Counted from the first letter of the stretch, positions 50,799-59,692 are shown. The stretch is 64,000 nucleotides of DNA from Paenibacillus caseinilyticus (GCF_027533645.1 NZ_JAQAGY010000022.1:48955-112954); one strand, 5' to 3'. Made by a program: numbers and translations. The notes: a model not told the origin generated them from the letters alone.

Positions 50799-51971
50799 TT
50801 ATCCAGTGGAAGATTCATCCCTTCTCTGCTTGACCGGCTCCCTTCCATGCATAGCGGACCGGATCAGCCAAGCCGTCACCAAGAGAAGTCCTGCCGCGGC
50901 AATAGCCAAATAAATGTACCGGATGTTGAGCACATCCGCCAAATAGCTGACGGTCAAATAAAGGACTAAGCCCGCATAAGAAGTTAAGGATTGAATGGCT
51001 GCAGCGACCCTTCCCATGAAGGCCGGATCTACCGTCTTCTGAATCGCCGTGTCGGTAATGATACGGATCATCGTGACCATCATCCCAAGAAAGAAATACC
51101 CTGCGGACGCCTGAACAATGGAAGAAGAGAGCGCAAACACAGTCAGTGCGCCACAGATCGCCAGGACGTAACCTTGGAGGAATCTTGTGCCGGACAGCAG
51201 GGCCACGGAAGTAACGGCAGCTCCCCCCAATATGGCGCCCGCTGCCCAGGACGCATCGATCATCCCCAGCGCTTCGGCCCCCAAGGATAAGATCCGGGTT
51301 GTAAATACGGGTAACAAGGTATTGCAGCCATTCAGCACGGTCAACATGAACAGTTGGCTGAGTATGATGACATATAGGGCCCGAAGTCGGAGTACATAGG
51401 ACAATCCTTCGCGAAATTCAGCCGTCATTCCCTGCCGGACTGCCCCGGCAGACGCCTCTTGATGCTTCTCCTGTACAGGACGATACGGAAAAAGCGTCAT
51501 GAGCAGCCCCGAGAGAAGGAAGGACAGAGCGTTGCATAGCATGGCCGCCGGCGGGCTGAACCAACCGGTGATAACCCCTCCCAAGGCGGCACCGACCAGC
51601 AATCCGACTTGATCTGCCATGCTTCCATAAGAATTTGCGGCAAGCAGCCGGTCTTTCGGGAAGGACTGCTGCAGCAAGCTTAGGGAAGAAGGAAGATGGA
51701 ACCGCTCCATGACCGCCGCGAGGAATACGACGGCGTAGATCATCCAGATCTCCAGCACGCCCGTATAGTAACTCAGCGGCACCACACCGATGCACACGGC
51801 ACGGATCCAATCCATCGCCATGCAGATCCGTTTCTTGTTCCACCGGTCCACATAGACGCCGATCCACGGAAAAAGAATGCCCGGCAGGCTGCCGATCACG
51901 AGCAGCCAGCCCATGGCCGACGCTCTCCCCGTCAGCTCGAGGATGAACCAGGACATGGCGATAAACTGCAT
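50799..51971 (-). CDS. MFS transporter of the ATP-grasp/2OG cluster (N-terminus uncertain)
   Basis: The 390-residue frame from the ATG at 51971 has 11-12 helices with an MFS motif (PWIGVYVDRWNKKRICMAMD) and QQSFPKDRLLAANSYGSMAD, like macrolide-type exporters. Homologues begin about 25 residues earlier. That missing part is present upstream in the same frame (HFTTYISSVFVSSIGDG) but has no ATG, GTG or TTG. An ATG in the next frame (52036 region) is joined to it through a run of seven A (52025-52031), so a one-base change would restore a normal start. It is the last gene of the cluster and the likely exporter of its product. Confidence 0.82.
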   Translation of the reverse strand: MQFIAMSWFILELTGRASAMGWLLVIGSLPGILFPWIGVYVDRWNKKRICMAMDWIRAVCIGVVPLSYYTGVLEIWMIYAVVFLAAVMERFHLPSSLSLLQQSFPKDRLLAANSYGSMADQVGLLVGAALGGVITGWFSPPAAMLCNALSFLLSGLLMTLFPYRPVQEKHQEASAGAVRQGMTAEFREGLSYVLRLRALYVIILSQLFMLTVLNGCNTLLPVFTTRILSLGAEALGMIDASWAAGAILGGAAVTSVALLSGTRFLQGYVLAICGALTVFALSSSIVQASAGYFFLGMMVTMIRIITDTAIQKTVDPAFMGRVAAAIQSLTSYAGLVLYLTVSYLADVLNIRYIYLAIAAAGLLLVTAWLIRSAMHGREPVKQRRDESSTG

Positions 51972-52059
51972 CCCGTCGCCTATTGAGGAGACGAATACCG
52001 AACTGATGTAGGTGGTAAAGTGCCTTTTTTTGAACGCATTCCCCGGGTTCAGTACATCA

Positions 52060-53262
52060 TCAGCTCACTTCAATATGGAGTTGCTGCAGAGCCTCCCGGA
52101 CCCTGCGCTCCGCATCGTTCTGATTCTTCCCGTAAGCGGCGATACAGCCGGGACGCTCATCGGAATTCGTAAACGGTTTGACCACTTGGCCCTGCTGCAA
52201 GGAGAGCTCGAACCTCAGGATATTCCCGCTCTGCCTTACGGTCTCGGCTCCCCGGATTGACCCTACCGTGCCTTCCGGCAGCGTCAAGTAGCGGACAACC
52301 GCGGCTCCTTCCGGCTTCGCCTCCGGCATCTCGGAGACCTTACCCAGCAGCGCATCGAGCGTCAGTTCGAAAAAGTCCGTTCCGTACACTTGCTTGACCA
52401 GCTCGTAGATATAGTCTCCGCCAGTTCGCGTGTGGGACTCGATAATAATGGGTCCCTGCTGTGTTACCATCACTTCGGTATGCGACGGCCCGATCCGGTG
52501 GCCGATGGAATGCAGGAACGATATCACCAGTTCCCGGATCTCCTGCAGCTGTTCCGGCGGAAGCAGCGACGGAACGGTATGCCCGGTCTCGACGAAGTAA
52601 GGGGCGCCGGTTGTCAGCTTGTCCGTCATCCCGATTATGGCATGCTCCCCCCCGCAGGAGAAGGCCTCGACGCTAATCTCGGTCCCCTCCATGAACTTCT
52701 CGATGAGAATGACGTCTTGGCCGAAGAGCCCCTGCTTCGTACCGTTTACGGCCGCCTCCACTTCCTCCATCCGTTCAATCTTGTGAATCTGGAAGCTGCC
52801 CGCTCCCTTCACCGGCTTCATGATGACGGGCAATCCATGAGCCTCAATGAAACCGTGGGCCTCCTGCACCGTTCGGATCAGGGCATACGGAATAGAGGGA
52901 ATCCCTTCCTCCGCCATGTGCTTGCGCATCATGCCCTTATCCTTGGTCAACAGGACTGGCTTCAAGGGGTTCCCATGGATCCCCGTCCTTTCCTGGACAA
53001 GGGCAGCGTTAAGCACGCCCATCTCCTGAAAGGATACGACGCAGTCATACGGCTCGAAGCCATGGAGGGCTTCCACCAGAGCCGGAATGCGGTCGTCATC
53101 AATCTTGCTTGTGAATAAATGATCGATATAAGCGTAATCTTCAGCCTTCAGGCTTGCTTTGTCCTGGATCAAGGTCAGTTCGAACCCTCTATCCTTCGCC
53201 TTCTTATAGAGGTCTCCCCAACCGCCGATCATGACCAGCCTGTTCTTGGGTCTCGTATCCAT
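52060..53262 (-). CDS. ATP-grasp ligase, second of a pair
   Basis: This 400-residue protein is an ATP-grasp ligase. The central domain has PVIMKPVKGAGSFQIHKIER (ATP-binding Lys), LIEKFMEGTEISVEAFSCGG, and GPSHTEVMVTQQGPIIIESH (metal and amino-acid binding, with Glu and Ser-His-Thr-Glu). This HTE signature is shared by L-amino acid ligases such as BacD. It follows the first ATP-grasp gene with a 12-base gap. The two share the layout but differ in the N-terminal domain, so they likely ligate different substrates in sequence. Its stop precedes the MFS gene. Confidence 0.85.
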   Translation of the reverse strand: MDTRPKNRLVMIGGWGDLYKKAKDRGFELTLIQDKASLKAEDYAYIDHLFTSKIDDDRIPALVEALHGFEPYDCVVSFQEMGVLNAALVQERTGIHGNPLKPVLLTKDKGMMRKHMAEEGIPSIPYALIRTVQEAHGFIEAHGLPVIMKPVKGAGSFQIHKIERMEEVEAAVNGTKQGLFGQDVILIEKFMEGTEISVEAFSCGGEHAIIGMTDKLTTGAPYFVETGHTVPSLLPPEQLQEIRELVISFLHSIGHRIGPSHTEVMVTQQGPIIIESHTRTGGDYIYELVKQVYGTDFFELTLDALLGKVSEMPEAKPEGAAVVRYLTLPEGTVGSIRGAETVRQSGNILRFELSLQQGQVVKPFTNSDERPGCIAAYGKNQNDAERRVREALQQLHIEVS

Positions 53263-53274
53263 TCCGTCCCTCGC

Positions 53275-54534
53275 TCACACCAGTGTCGCTAACCGGAATA
53301 TCTCTTTGTTCGCTTCCCATTCCCGGATTCTCGCGTAGTCGGCCAGAATCTGATCGCGGTCGCTATGCATCAAATAAATAATGCCGGGGTTCGAGAACAA
53401 ATCCACGGTCCTCTCTACATGGTCGCCTACCTCGGGGGTATGGAACATGGCATAATAGGAAGGCAGGGAGGTCAGTTTGGTCTCCAGGAAGCTTTCCACC
53501 AGCGTCCCTGTTTCCTCCGAAGCGAGCGTCACGCAGTACAACTGTTTATGCAGCGTATAACCGGAGGCATGCTCCTTCAGGAAACGCTCCGGGTCGGCAT
53601 ACCGCAGTACGGAAGTGGTCACGTGGCTGCTGCCGATCGATTCCACCAAGGCTTCGTGCAGAATCGTCCCCTGCATCCTCGCTCCCGTTTCGATCAGGAT
53701 AGGTCCCCGGTCCGTGAACATAATCTCCGTGTGCGAAGCCCCCTCCCGGATCTCCAGCGCATCCAATACGGAACACACATAGCTGCGGATCTGTTCCTGC
53801 ACTTCCCCGTGGTAAGGCAGCAGCTCCTCGACATCGCAGATCATCGAAGCGCCGTCCACGCTCTTTTTGTTGTCCTTCCAAATTTCCGTGATGACATGTG
53901 TACCGTCCACGCTTACCGCATTGATGAAGTATTGTTGCCCCACCAGCAGTTCCTGGACCAAGGCCTCGGCGTTATAGGAGCCCATCCGGTTGGTCTGGAA
54001 CAGAATGCGGCCGAGGGCCGTCTCCACTTCGTGGGGCGTATGACAGAAGTAGACCCCATCGGTACCCGCGCTGTCCAGCGGCTTGACTACCAGCGGCCAT
54101 ACCCCCTCGGCATCCGCCCACGCCGAGGCGGAGCCCGCTTCGGTGAAGCAGGCCTGCCGGACGGCCTGTACGCCGCAGGCCGCGAGAGCTTCGTTCATTT
54201 TATACTTGTTGCGTCTGCGCTCCGAAGAGCTTGGAGGATTGCCGGGCACCCCGAGGAGATCGGCCAGCTGGTCGGCAAGAATGACCCCTGTCTCGGTACC
54301 TGCGATGACATACGCGGGCGAGAATTCCCGGAGACTCTCCGCCGTTTCGGCGGGGTCGCCCAGATGAACGAAAGACGCCGCGAATTCATGGGAACGATAC
54401 GCCGCTTCAAACTCTTCTCCTATAGAAGGAGAAGATTTGACATGAACAGCCCGGTACCCATACTTGGCGAATTCGGAAGCGAGCTCGGCCCCCGTCGAAT
54501 AAGCATCGACTATACAGATGAATGGTTGCTGCAT
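53275..54534 (-). CDS. ATP-grasp ligase, first of a pair
   Basis: This 419-residue protein has an N-terminal preATP-grasp domain (CIVDAYSTGAELASEFAKYG, then AVHVKSSPSIGEEFEAAYRS), a central ATP-grasp domain with PLVVKPLDSAGTDGVYFCHT, ALVQELLVGQQYFINAVSVD, and GASHTEIMFTDRGPILIETG with the Glu pair. The ASHTE motif is the L-amino acid ligase type. In this group ATP activates a carboxylate as acylphosphate for attack by an amine. It lies between the methyltransferase (13-base gap) and its paralogue. Substrate not predictable. Confidence 0.87.
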   Translation of the reverse strand: MQQPFICIVDAYSTGAELASEFAKYGYRAVHVKSSPSIGEEFEAAYRSHEFAASFVHLGDPAETAESLREFSPAYVIAGTETGVILADQLADLLGVPGNPPSSSERRRNKYKMNEALAACGVQAVRQACFTEAGSASAWADAEGVWPLVVKPLDSAGTDGVYFCHTPHEVETALGRILFQTNRMGSYNAEALVQELLVGQQYFINAVSVDGTHVITEIWKDNKKSVDGASMICDVEELLPYHGEVQEQIRSYVCSVLDALEIREGASHTEIMFTDRGPILIETGARMQGTILHEALVESIGSSHVTTSVLRYADPERFLKEHASGYTLHKQLYCVTLASEETGTLVESFLETKLTSLPSYYAMFHTPEVGDHVERTVDLFSNPGIIYLMHSDRDQILADYARIREWEANKEIFRLATLV

Positions 54535-54547
54535 GTTCTTCTTCTCC

Positions 54548-55300
54548 TCACTTCTTGGTTGCGATAAGAATCAGATTATCCTCAAGCGCTTTGGGTTTGC
54601 CCTCGAGATCTCCGTAGACCGCCACTTCGCCGAATCCGATCCCCCGAAGGTAGCCAACCAGAAATTCTTTCTCATACAGCCGGGTGTGGCAGGTGAATCG
54701 GCGGTCTTCCTGAAGGTAAGTAACCTCCAGAATCCGGTTCGTCCAGTCCATCCGGACTTCTTCCGTGACGTCGCCGGTATAACGGTAGATGATCGGTTTC
54801 GTCCGGTCCAGTTTGGCCCGTGCCCGGTCCATGTCGGCCAGTTCCATAACCAGCTTCCCGCCGCTGCGCAAGGCGGCGCCCCAAGCATCAAGCGCACGCA
54901 GATCTTCTTCTTCGGTCTTGTAGTAGCCAAAGCTTGTGTACATATTGATAACGGCATCGAATCTACGGTCCGGGAGATGGCACATATCCGTCACGATATA
55001 ATCCGGACCCGGATTCGAGCGCCTGGCTTCTTCGATCTGATCCTGGGACAAGTCCAGTCCCGTCACCTGATAGCCGAGCTTATGGAGGGCACCGCTGAAA
55101 CGGCCGAAACCGCAGCATACGTCTAAGAGACAGGGGTACGTTTCTTTGGGGAGAAGCTTGGAGATGTGCCGGGCGTCTTCTTCCGTCGTTACATAACGGT
55201 TCAGGCCCTTCGAAGCCTGGACGAACGACATGCTGAATCCATCCGCCGGGTTGTCCACCGGAATTACATTATCAGACCATAGCGACTGTTCTGGTGTCAT
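54548..55300 (-). CDS. Class I SAM-dependent methyltransferase of the cluster
   Basis: This 250-residue enzyme is read from the ATG (MTPEQSLWSDNVIPVDN) with GGAGGAGA upstream; the longer frame overlaps the oxygenase gene. It has a SAM-binding motif CLLDVCCGFGRFSGALHKLG (about 59-78), GLDLSQDQIEEARRSNPGPD and an FDAVINMYTSFGYYKTEEED active-site loop. The fold matches small-molecule methyltransferases. It overlaps the preceding oxygenase by 29 bases and is 13 bases from the next ATP-grasp gene, so it is part of one operon. Confidence 0.88.
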   Translation of the reverse strand: MTPEQSLWSDNVIPVDNPADGFSMSFVQASKGLNRYVTTEEDARHISKLLPKETYPCLLDVCCGFGRFSGALHKLGYQVTGLDLSQDQIEEARRSNPGPDYIVTDMCHLPDRRFDAVINMYTSFGYYKTEEEDLRALDAWGAALRSGGKLVMELADMDRARAKLDRTKPIIYRYTGDVTEEVRMDWTNRILEVTYLQEDRRFTCHTRLYEKEFLVGYLRGIGFGEVAVYGDLEGKPKALEDNLILIATKK

Positions 55301-56042
55301 CAGGATAGATCTCCTCCATGGTTTCGTGTGAGATGTCATTGGAATCCAGATCCGCTTGGGACGCATAGCTGTAGATAATCACGGAGCGCTTGGAATCGCC
55401 CGTCAGTGGACTAATGCGGTGAAGCGTGGTGTTGGCCTTCATCAGATAACATACGCCTTCCGGCACATACATGCTGTTCGCCGTATGCTCTTTCAGCACT
55501 TTGGATACACAGTTGTCGGGGTCGGACTTGTCCCATACCGTGTGCGGGATGTATTCCACCAACGCGCCGTCGCCTACAGCCGGAGCCTCGACGATCCAGA
55601 TCAGCGCGAAGGCATAATCGTCCCAATGCCAGCCGTGGGTGTCTCCAAGGTTGCGCTGGCTGTTAATAATGAACTCCTCGGGCTCATACGGTACTCGGTA
55701 TACGGGCTCACCGCTGACTTCAGAGAGGAATTTCACGATGCTCGGGCTGCGGAAGAACGATGGAATGAGGTGTCCATGAGCTTGAATACTGTCGCGTCCC
55801 ACGCTTAAGTAATGCCTCGGCGTATCCTCGGTCACACGCATGTTCAGATCGCGTCTGGCCGCATGCTCGTTCAGAAGAACTTTTGCTTCGGCCATCATCC
55901 CCCGTTTGATTGGATCGGGGAGGAGCGCTTCCAGGATGACCACCTGATTTTTTTTGAACTCTTCTTTGAGACCTTCCACGTAATCCGGAGAAAGGCTATT
56001 CAGATGATTCTCAACGATAATGTCATATTGGCTTTTGAACAT
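55272..56042 (-). CDS. Fe(II)/2-oxoglutarate-dependent oxygenase
   Basis: This 256-residue enzyme is read from the ATG (MFKSQYDIIVENHLN), nine bases after AGGAGG. It has a double-stranded beta-helix core with the facial triad HWDD (His139, Asp141) and a distal THLHR-type His (TTLHRISPL, His208), followed by the 2OG-binding Arg in SKRSVII (about Arg219). Because the Asp is present it should hydroxylate rather than halogenate. It is the first gene of the ATP-grasp cluster, likely hydroxylating a free or ligated amino acid. It has a 250-base leader with a hairpin and a good promoter. Confidence 0.85.
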   Translation of the reverse strand: MFKSQYDIIVENHLNSLSPDYVEGLKEEFKKNQVVILEALLPDPIKRGMMAEAKVLLNEHAARRDLNMRVTEDTPRHYLSVGRDSIQAHGHLIPSFFRSPSIVKFLSEVSGEPVYRVPYEPEEFIINSQRNLGDTHGWHWDDYAFALIWIVEAPAVGDGALVEYIPHTVWDKSDPDNCVSKVLKEHTANSMYVPEGVCYLMKANTTLHRISPLTGDSKRSVIIYSYASQADLDSNDISHETMEEIYPDDTRTVAMV

Positions 56043-56146
56043 AACACTCATCCTCCTAAGCATAATGAAAAGTTTGCGGCTATGGCAGCTTTTAAATTAC
56101 AATGGAGGAAGGCGCTTCCCGGTCAAGGAAGTTCCTGCCTGAACGT

Positions 56147-56179
56147 CTGCGGATTCATGCCTCCAAGCGAAATCCGCAG
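56147..56179 (-). other. Leader hairpin of the ATP-grasp/2OG operon
   Basis: CTGCGGATT/AATCCGCAG pair around a 15-base loop in the 250-base leader. No known riboswitch motif was recognised. Confidence 0.5.
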
Positions 56180-56299
56180 GCGTTTTCTGTTCTTATTCGT
56201 TTGCAGATAAGGGAAGAAACCTGTCATAAGGAAATGGTTCGCGTGTGATGTTTTATATAATATTATGAAATCCCTCCCATTCTCCAGCAACCTGAATTT

Positions 56300-56329
56300 A
56301 TATTATGGGAAAATATTCTATTCTGTCAA
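56300..56329 (-). promoter_or_regulatory. Sigma-A promoter of the ATP-grasp/2OG operon
   Basis: TTGACA at 56329-56324 (minus strand) is followed after 18 bases by TAATAT at 56305-56300. The surrounding stretch (56043-56472) is unusually AT-rich with no gene. It is the only strong sigma-A-like promoter I could place by eye in the window. Confidence 0.7.
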
Positions 56330-56410
56330 CTAAATATTGTTAATATAGTATAATATTTTAATTCGTATGTAACCTTATTTAACATACTAATTTTACATTA
56401 GTTTCTTCCA

Positions 56411-56456
56411 TCAAGAAAAGAAGCTCCTACCGCCGATGTGGCGTATAGGAACTTCT
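56411..56456 (-). terminator. Terminator of the Eis-like gene
   Basis: AGAAG-TCCTA-CGCC pairs with GGCG-TAGGA-CTTCT (three short interruptions) around a GATGT loop, followed on the minus strand by CTTTTCTT. It is 17 bases past the stop. Confidence 0.7.
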
Positions 56457-56472
56457 GATAACCGACGCTGTT

Positions 56473-57657
56473 TTAGAAGAAATCCGCAAGGTAGGTCGGC
56501 CGGTACGGAACCAGCCGCTCCAGCATGCCGAGCCCCTCGACGGTTCCCTGCAGTCTGCCTATGGCTTGCAAGAAGGAAGGACGCTGATATCCCATCAAGA
56601 GCGCAGTCAAGGTTTGGATATCGCAGGCGACATATGGCAGATCGCCTCCACCGGAGGGAAGGGGCGCCACCCTGGCCGTACCTGATTCATCGACGGCTAT
56701 CGCGAAGCATCCGTCATTCCATCGAGCATGCTCGTCCCTAATCTTCAGAACCCAAGTGGCTTCGGCCCCCGATACAAAAGGATATTTTTCGATGAATGAT
56801 CGGGCATCCACGATACGGGCCATAAAGTAAGGAACAATCTCCTGCTTGATCCGCGGATCGGCGAGAAGGAAGGGCAGCCGGTCATTGGCAGGAACCCGGA
56901 TGGTCAGGGTCTCGATCATGGAGTCATGATCGGAGAGAAACCGCCACAGCGCCAGCTGGGCTTCATGATCCAAGTGAATCAATTCGTGCACCGTGCATAC
57001 CCGCTCCTTGACCTCGTAGAATACATACCCCGTCGGCTCTCCCTCCGGATTATAGTACACGGCCGTCGTACCGGTATTCCCGAATACCTGGTTGTTCCAC
57101 CACGCTTCGCTTCTCACCAGCGTTCCATTATAGCTTGCGGCATACCGTTCATAGATTCCGTGAAGCAGCTTCGCGTCCTTCCCGGTGCGGACAACCCTTC
57201 CTCTCTGCGCCTCGAATCTTGGCAGCTTTGCCGTAGTGATCTCATACTGCTTGTACTCCGCGAAGATTTCCCAGCCATACTTGCGGTAGAAAGCAAACTG
57301 AAACGGGTGCAGCAAGGAAATCGTTTGTTCCCGTTCGCGCATGACAGTCAAAGCATGGCAGAGCAGTTTGGCTGCCAGCCCGCTCCTCCGGTATTCGGGC
57401 CAAGTCGCTACCCCGGCGATCCCGCCGAACTCGTATACTTTGCCCTGCACCCAAGTTTGGAGGCTGAGCACGGACATCCTCGCCGCGAGGCGCCCCCCTG
57501 CATAAGCCCCCCATAGATCGCCAAACTCCATCTTGGCCAGCTTCTTCTTCCGCTCTTCTGGCGTTAATGGGTATTGGAAGGCAAAAGAATGCAGGTCCAG
57601 GCTCTCGTTCCAGTCTTCCTCGCCGATCTTGCGAACAGTTACTTGGTCATCATTCAT
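56473..57657 (-). CDS. Eis-like GNAT acetyltransferase
   Basis: This 394-residue protein is read from the ATG (MNDDQVTVRKIGEEDWN) preceded by GAGGATGAGGACG. It has an N-terminal GNAT domain (GGIAGVATWPEYRRSGLAAK, acetyl-CoA loop R-R-S-G-L-A), a second degenerate GNAT domain, and a C-terminal SCP2-like domain (ATWVLKIRDEHARWNDGCFA; then YVACDIQTLTALLMGYQRPS). The three-domain layout matches the Eis family, which can acetylate aminoglycosides and other amines. The final TYLADFF tail is typical. It lies upstream of the cluster promoter, transcribed toward it. Confidence 0.9.
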   Translation of the reverse strand: MNDDQVTVRKIGEEDWNESLDLHSFAFQYPLTPEERKKKLAKMEFGDLWGAYAGGRLAARMSVLSLQTWVQGKVYEFGGIAGVATWPEYRRSGLAAKLLCHALTVMREREQTISLLHPFQFAFYRKYGWEIFAEYKQYEITTAKLPRFEAQRGRVVRTGKDAKLLHGIYERYAASYNGTLVRSEAWWNNQVFGNTGTTAVYYNPEGEPTGYVFYEVKERVCTVHELIHLDHEAQLALWRFLSDHDSMIETLTIRVPANDRLPFLLADPRIKQEIVPYFMARIVDARSFIEKYPFVSGAEATWVLKIRDEHARWNDGCFAIAVDESGTARVAPLPSGGGDLPYVACDIQTLTALLMGYQRPSFLQAIGRLQGTVEGLGMLERLVPYRPTYLADFF

Positions 57658-58333
57658 CGTCCTCATCCTCTCCCGGGAATTGGAGGAGGGAAGGAACACC
57701 CTAACAGGCGTTCCTTCCCTCCTGCTGCGCAGGCCATTACCGCCTCCTTAGCTTCGCACCTCTTTGTCCTGATCTTCCTTGCCGAATCCTCAGGCCTTAT
57801 CCCCCTCCGTACAACGGCTTTCCGTTGCCTGGCTTCTCACTAGCCGCAAGCCGAACTTCCACATCCTCCCCGTCGCAGTATCTTTCACTGCAGTACACAC
57901 CCCGGACTTCTCATGCCCTTTAGTCCCGATTCGGTTACCCCGCGCACTTTGTCAATCCGTCAGCCCATGCCAATCATTTACCCCATTTCCAATCGGGCTC
58001 CCCACCTCTGCGGCGAACGCCCCCCACAGCCCTGTTTCCGTCCGTGACTTCTGGCGTAACTTTGCGTCCCCCACCCTTGCTGCTGGAATGATTTACACCG
58101 GATTTCGGCTCGTTGTCCCATGAAAATGATTCCGAATGCTCTAAAAAATCGGATAAATTCTGCCGAATCCCCTGCCTTTTTGCCCACAATCGCCTTGATT
58201 TCCAATGTTTCTATGACATCTTTTGCCGATGCTTTTGTCGTTTTTTCTGTGCTATGATCAGTTCATCAAATCAACCACCACTGCCCCTTACATAAGCAGA
58301 GGAATAACACAACTAACGGAGGCTCACTACACC
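57658..58333. other. Gene-poor intergenic region
   Basis: No convincing gene was found in this 676-base stretch. A hairpin GGAAGGAAC/GTTCCTTCC lies at about 57693-57722, upstream of the Eis-like gene. The part from about 57880 to 58200 is Cys/Ser/Pro-codon-rich, with overlapping frames but no good start sites, and looks like a possible dispersed repeat or decayed DNA. The end contains the leader of the cell-wall hydrolase gene, whose GGAGG is just before 58334. Confidence 0.45.
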
Positions 58334-59557
58334 ATGAAAAAACAACTGCTTGCTCTTGTCCTCGGCGCTGCCGTAACCTTCTCTACCGTCCCATACAACG
58401 CACTTGCTTTCTCTACGGAGGTAACCAAAGTAAAAGTGGTGCAGGGCGTTAACTTCCGCACCCAACCGTCCACAACGTCCGGCGAAAAGATCCGGCTGCT
58501 GCGAGTCGGCGAGCTCCTCGACCTCGTCAGCGTCTACAACAGCTCCTGGCTGCTCGTACGTGATGCTTCCGGACAAGTAGGCTATGTATCCGATTCTTCC
58601 ACTTATGTGCGGATGACTACGGTACAGGTGGACACCGAACCGAACGCTGAGGTTGCCGCTTCCGTGTCCTTCCGTACAGGCCCGTCCACGAACGACAGCC
58701 GCATCCGTTATCTCGCGGAAGGGGAGAAACTGCTTGTGCTTGAGCGTCCCAATGCCTATTGGTACAAGGTACAGGATGCCAATGACGTAGTTGGGTATGT
58801 CAGCTCCTCATCGCAGTATATCACCACTACGTTTGAAGGCGCGGCTGAACAGGCTGTAGAAGAAGAACCGACCGAATCGCTGTTCCAATCGGAGCCCAAT
58901 GCCACCGCACTGTCTTCCGTATCGTTCCGGAGCGCCCCGTCCACGGACTCTTCACGGATCCGCTATTTGGCGAAGGGCGAGAAGCTGCTCATCCTGAACA
59001 AAACCAACAACTACTGGTATAATGTCCAGGACCAGAACGGCGTAATCGGCTATGTGAGCACAGGCTCCCAGTATATCAGCACGACATTCGTTGAGCCGTA
59101 CAAGCTGCTCGACCCTGCGGTAGCCGCCCAGAAGGTCATTGATGCCGGGATGAAGTATATCGGCGTGCCTTATGAATTCGGTTCGAACCGCTACGATTTG
59201 TCGACCTTCGACTGCTCCGATTTCGTGCGCCAGAGTTTCCTTGACGGCACCGGCCAGCTGCTGCCGGGGGATTCCCGCAGCCAAGGTTCTTACGTTCAAT
59301 CCGTCGGCAAGACATCCGGCGACTGGAAACAGCTGAAAGCCGGCGACCTCATGTTCTTCATGTCCTATAAAGGCTCCAGCGCTGCCAGCTATACAGGCAT
59401 CGACAAGACGACCGAAACCATTACCCACGTCGGGATCTACCTTGGCGACGGCCGTATGCTGCATACCTACTCCATCGAATCCGGCGGGGTCCGTATCGAT
59501 ACGATCGCCGGTTCCCAGTGGGAGAAGCGCTTCTTGTTCGGCGGCTCCACTTACTAA
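58334..59557 (+). CDS. SH3b x3 / NlpC-P60 peptidoglycan hydrolase
   Basis: This 407-residue protein is read from the ATG at 58334 after GGAGG. It has a signal peptide (LLALVLGAAVTFSTVPYNAL, cleavage after ALA), three bacterial SH3 domains (VQGVNFRTQPSTTSGEKIRL; VSFRTGPSTNDSRIRYLAEG; VSFRSAPSTDSSRIRYLAKG) and a C-terminal NlpC/P60 domain with catalytic Cys in STFDCSDFVRQSF, His in THVGIYLGDGRML, and a downstream His. It should cleave peptide cross-links in the wall, with the SH3 domains binding the wall. Its terminator is at 59576-59609. Confidence 0.92.
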   Translation: MKKQLLALVLGAAVTFSTVPYNALAFSTEVTKVKVVQGVNFRTQPSTTSGEKIRLLRVGELLDLVSVYNSSWLLVRDASGQVGYVSDSSTYVRMTTVQVDTEPNAEVAASVSFRTGPSTNDSRIRYLAEGEKLLVLERPNAYWYKVQDANDVVGYVSSSSQYITTTFEGAAEQAVEEEPTESLFQSEPNATALSSVSFRSAPSTDSSRIRYLAKGEKLLILNKTNNYWYNVQDQNGVIGYVSTGSQYISTTFVEPYKLLDPAVAAQKVIDAGMKYIGVPYEFGSNRYDLSTFDCSDFVRQSFLDGTGQLLPGDSRSQGSYVQSVGKTSGDWKQLKAGDLMFFMSYKGSSAASYTGIDKTTETITHVGIYLGDGRMLHTYSIESGGVRIDTIAGSQWEKRFLFGGSTY

Positions 59558-59575
59558 TGATATCGATTATAACTC

Positions 59576-59609
59576 ACACCTGTTTCCCCTGGGGAGACAG
59601 GTGTTTTTC
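59576..59609 (+). terminator. Rho-independent terminator
   Basis: ACACCTGT...ACAGGTGT stem with a CCCC/GGGG inner part, then TTTTTCTT. Confidence 0.85.
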
Positions 59610-59692
59610 TTGCGGATAACCAGGCTTACGTCCAATCAGCAGGGATCCCGCAGACATATGTTATGTTATGTCTTCTGAAAGGGGGATGTCAC

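Noticed and set aside
52390..53118. Plus-strand frame within the ATP-grasp gene
   Set aside because: Antisense shadow; no start site or motif.
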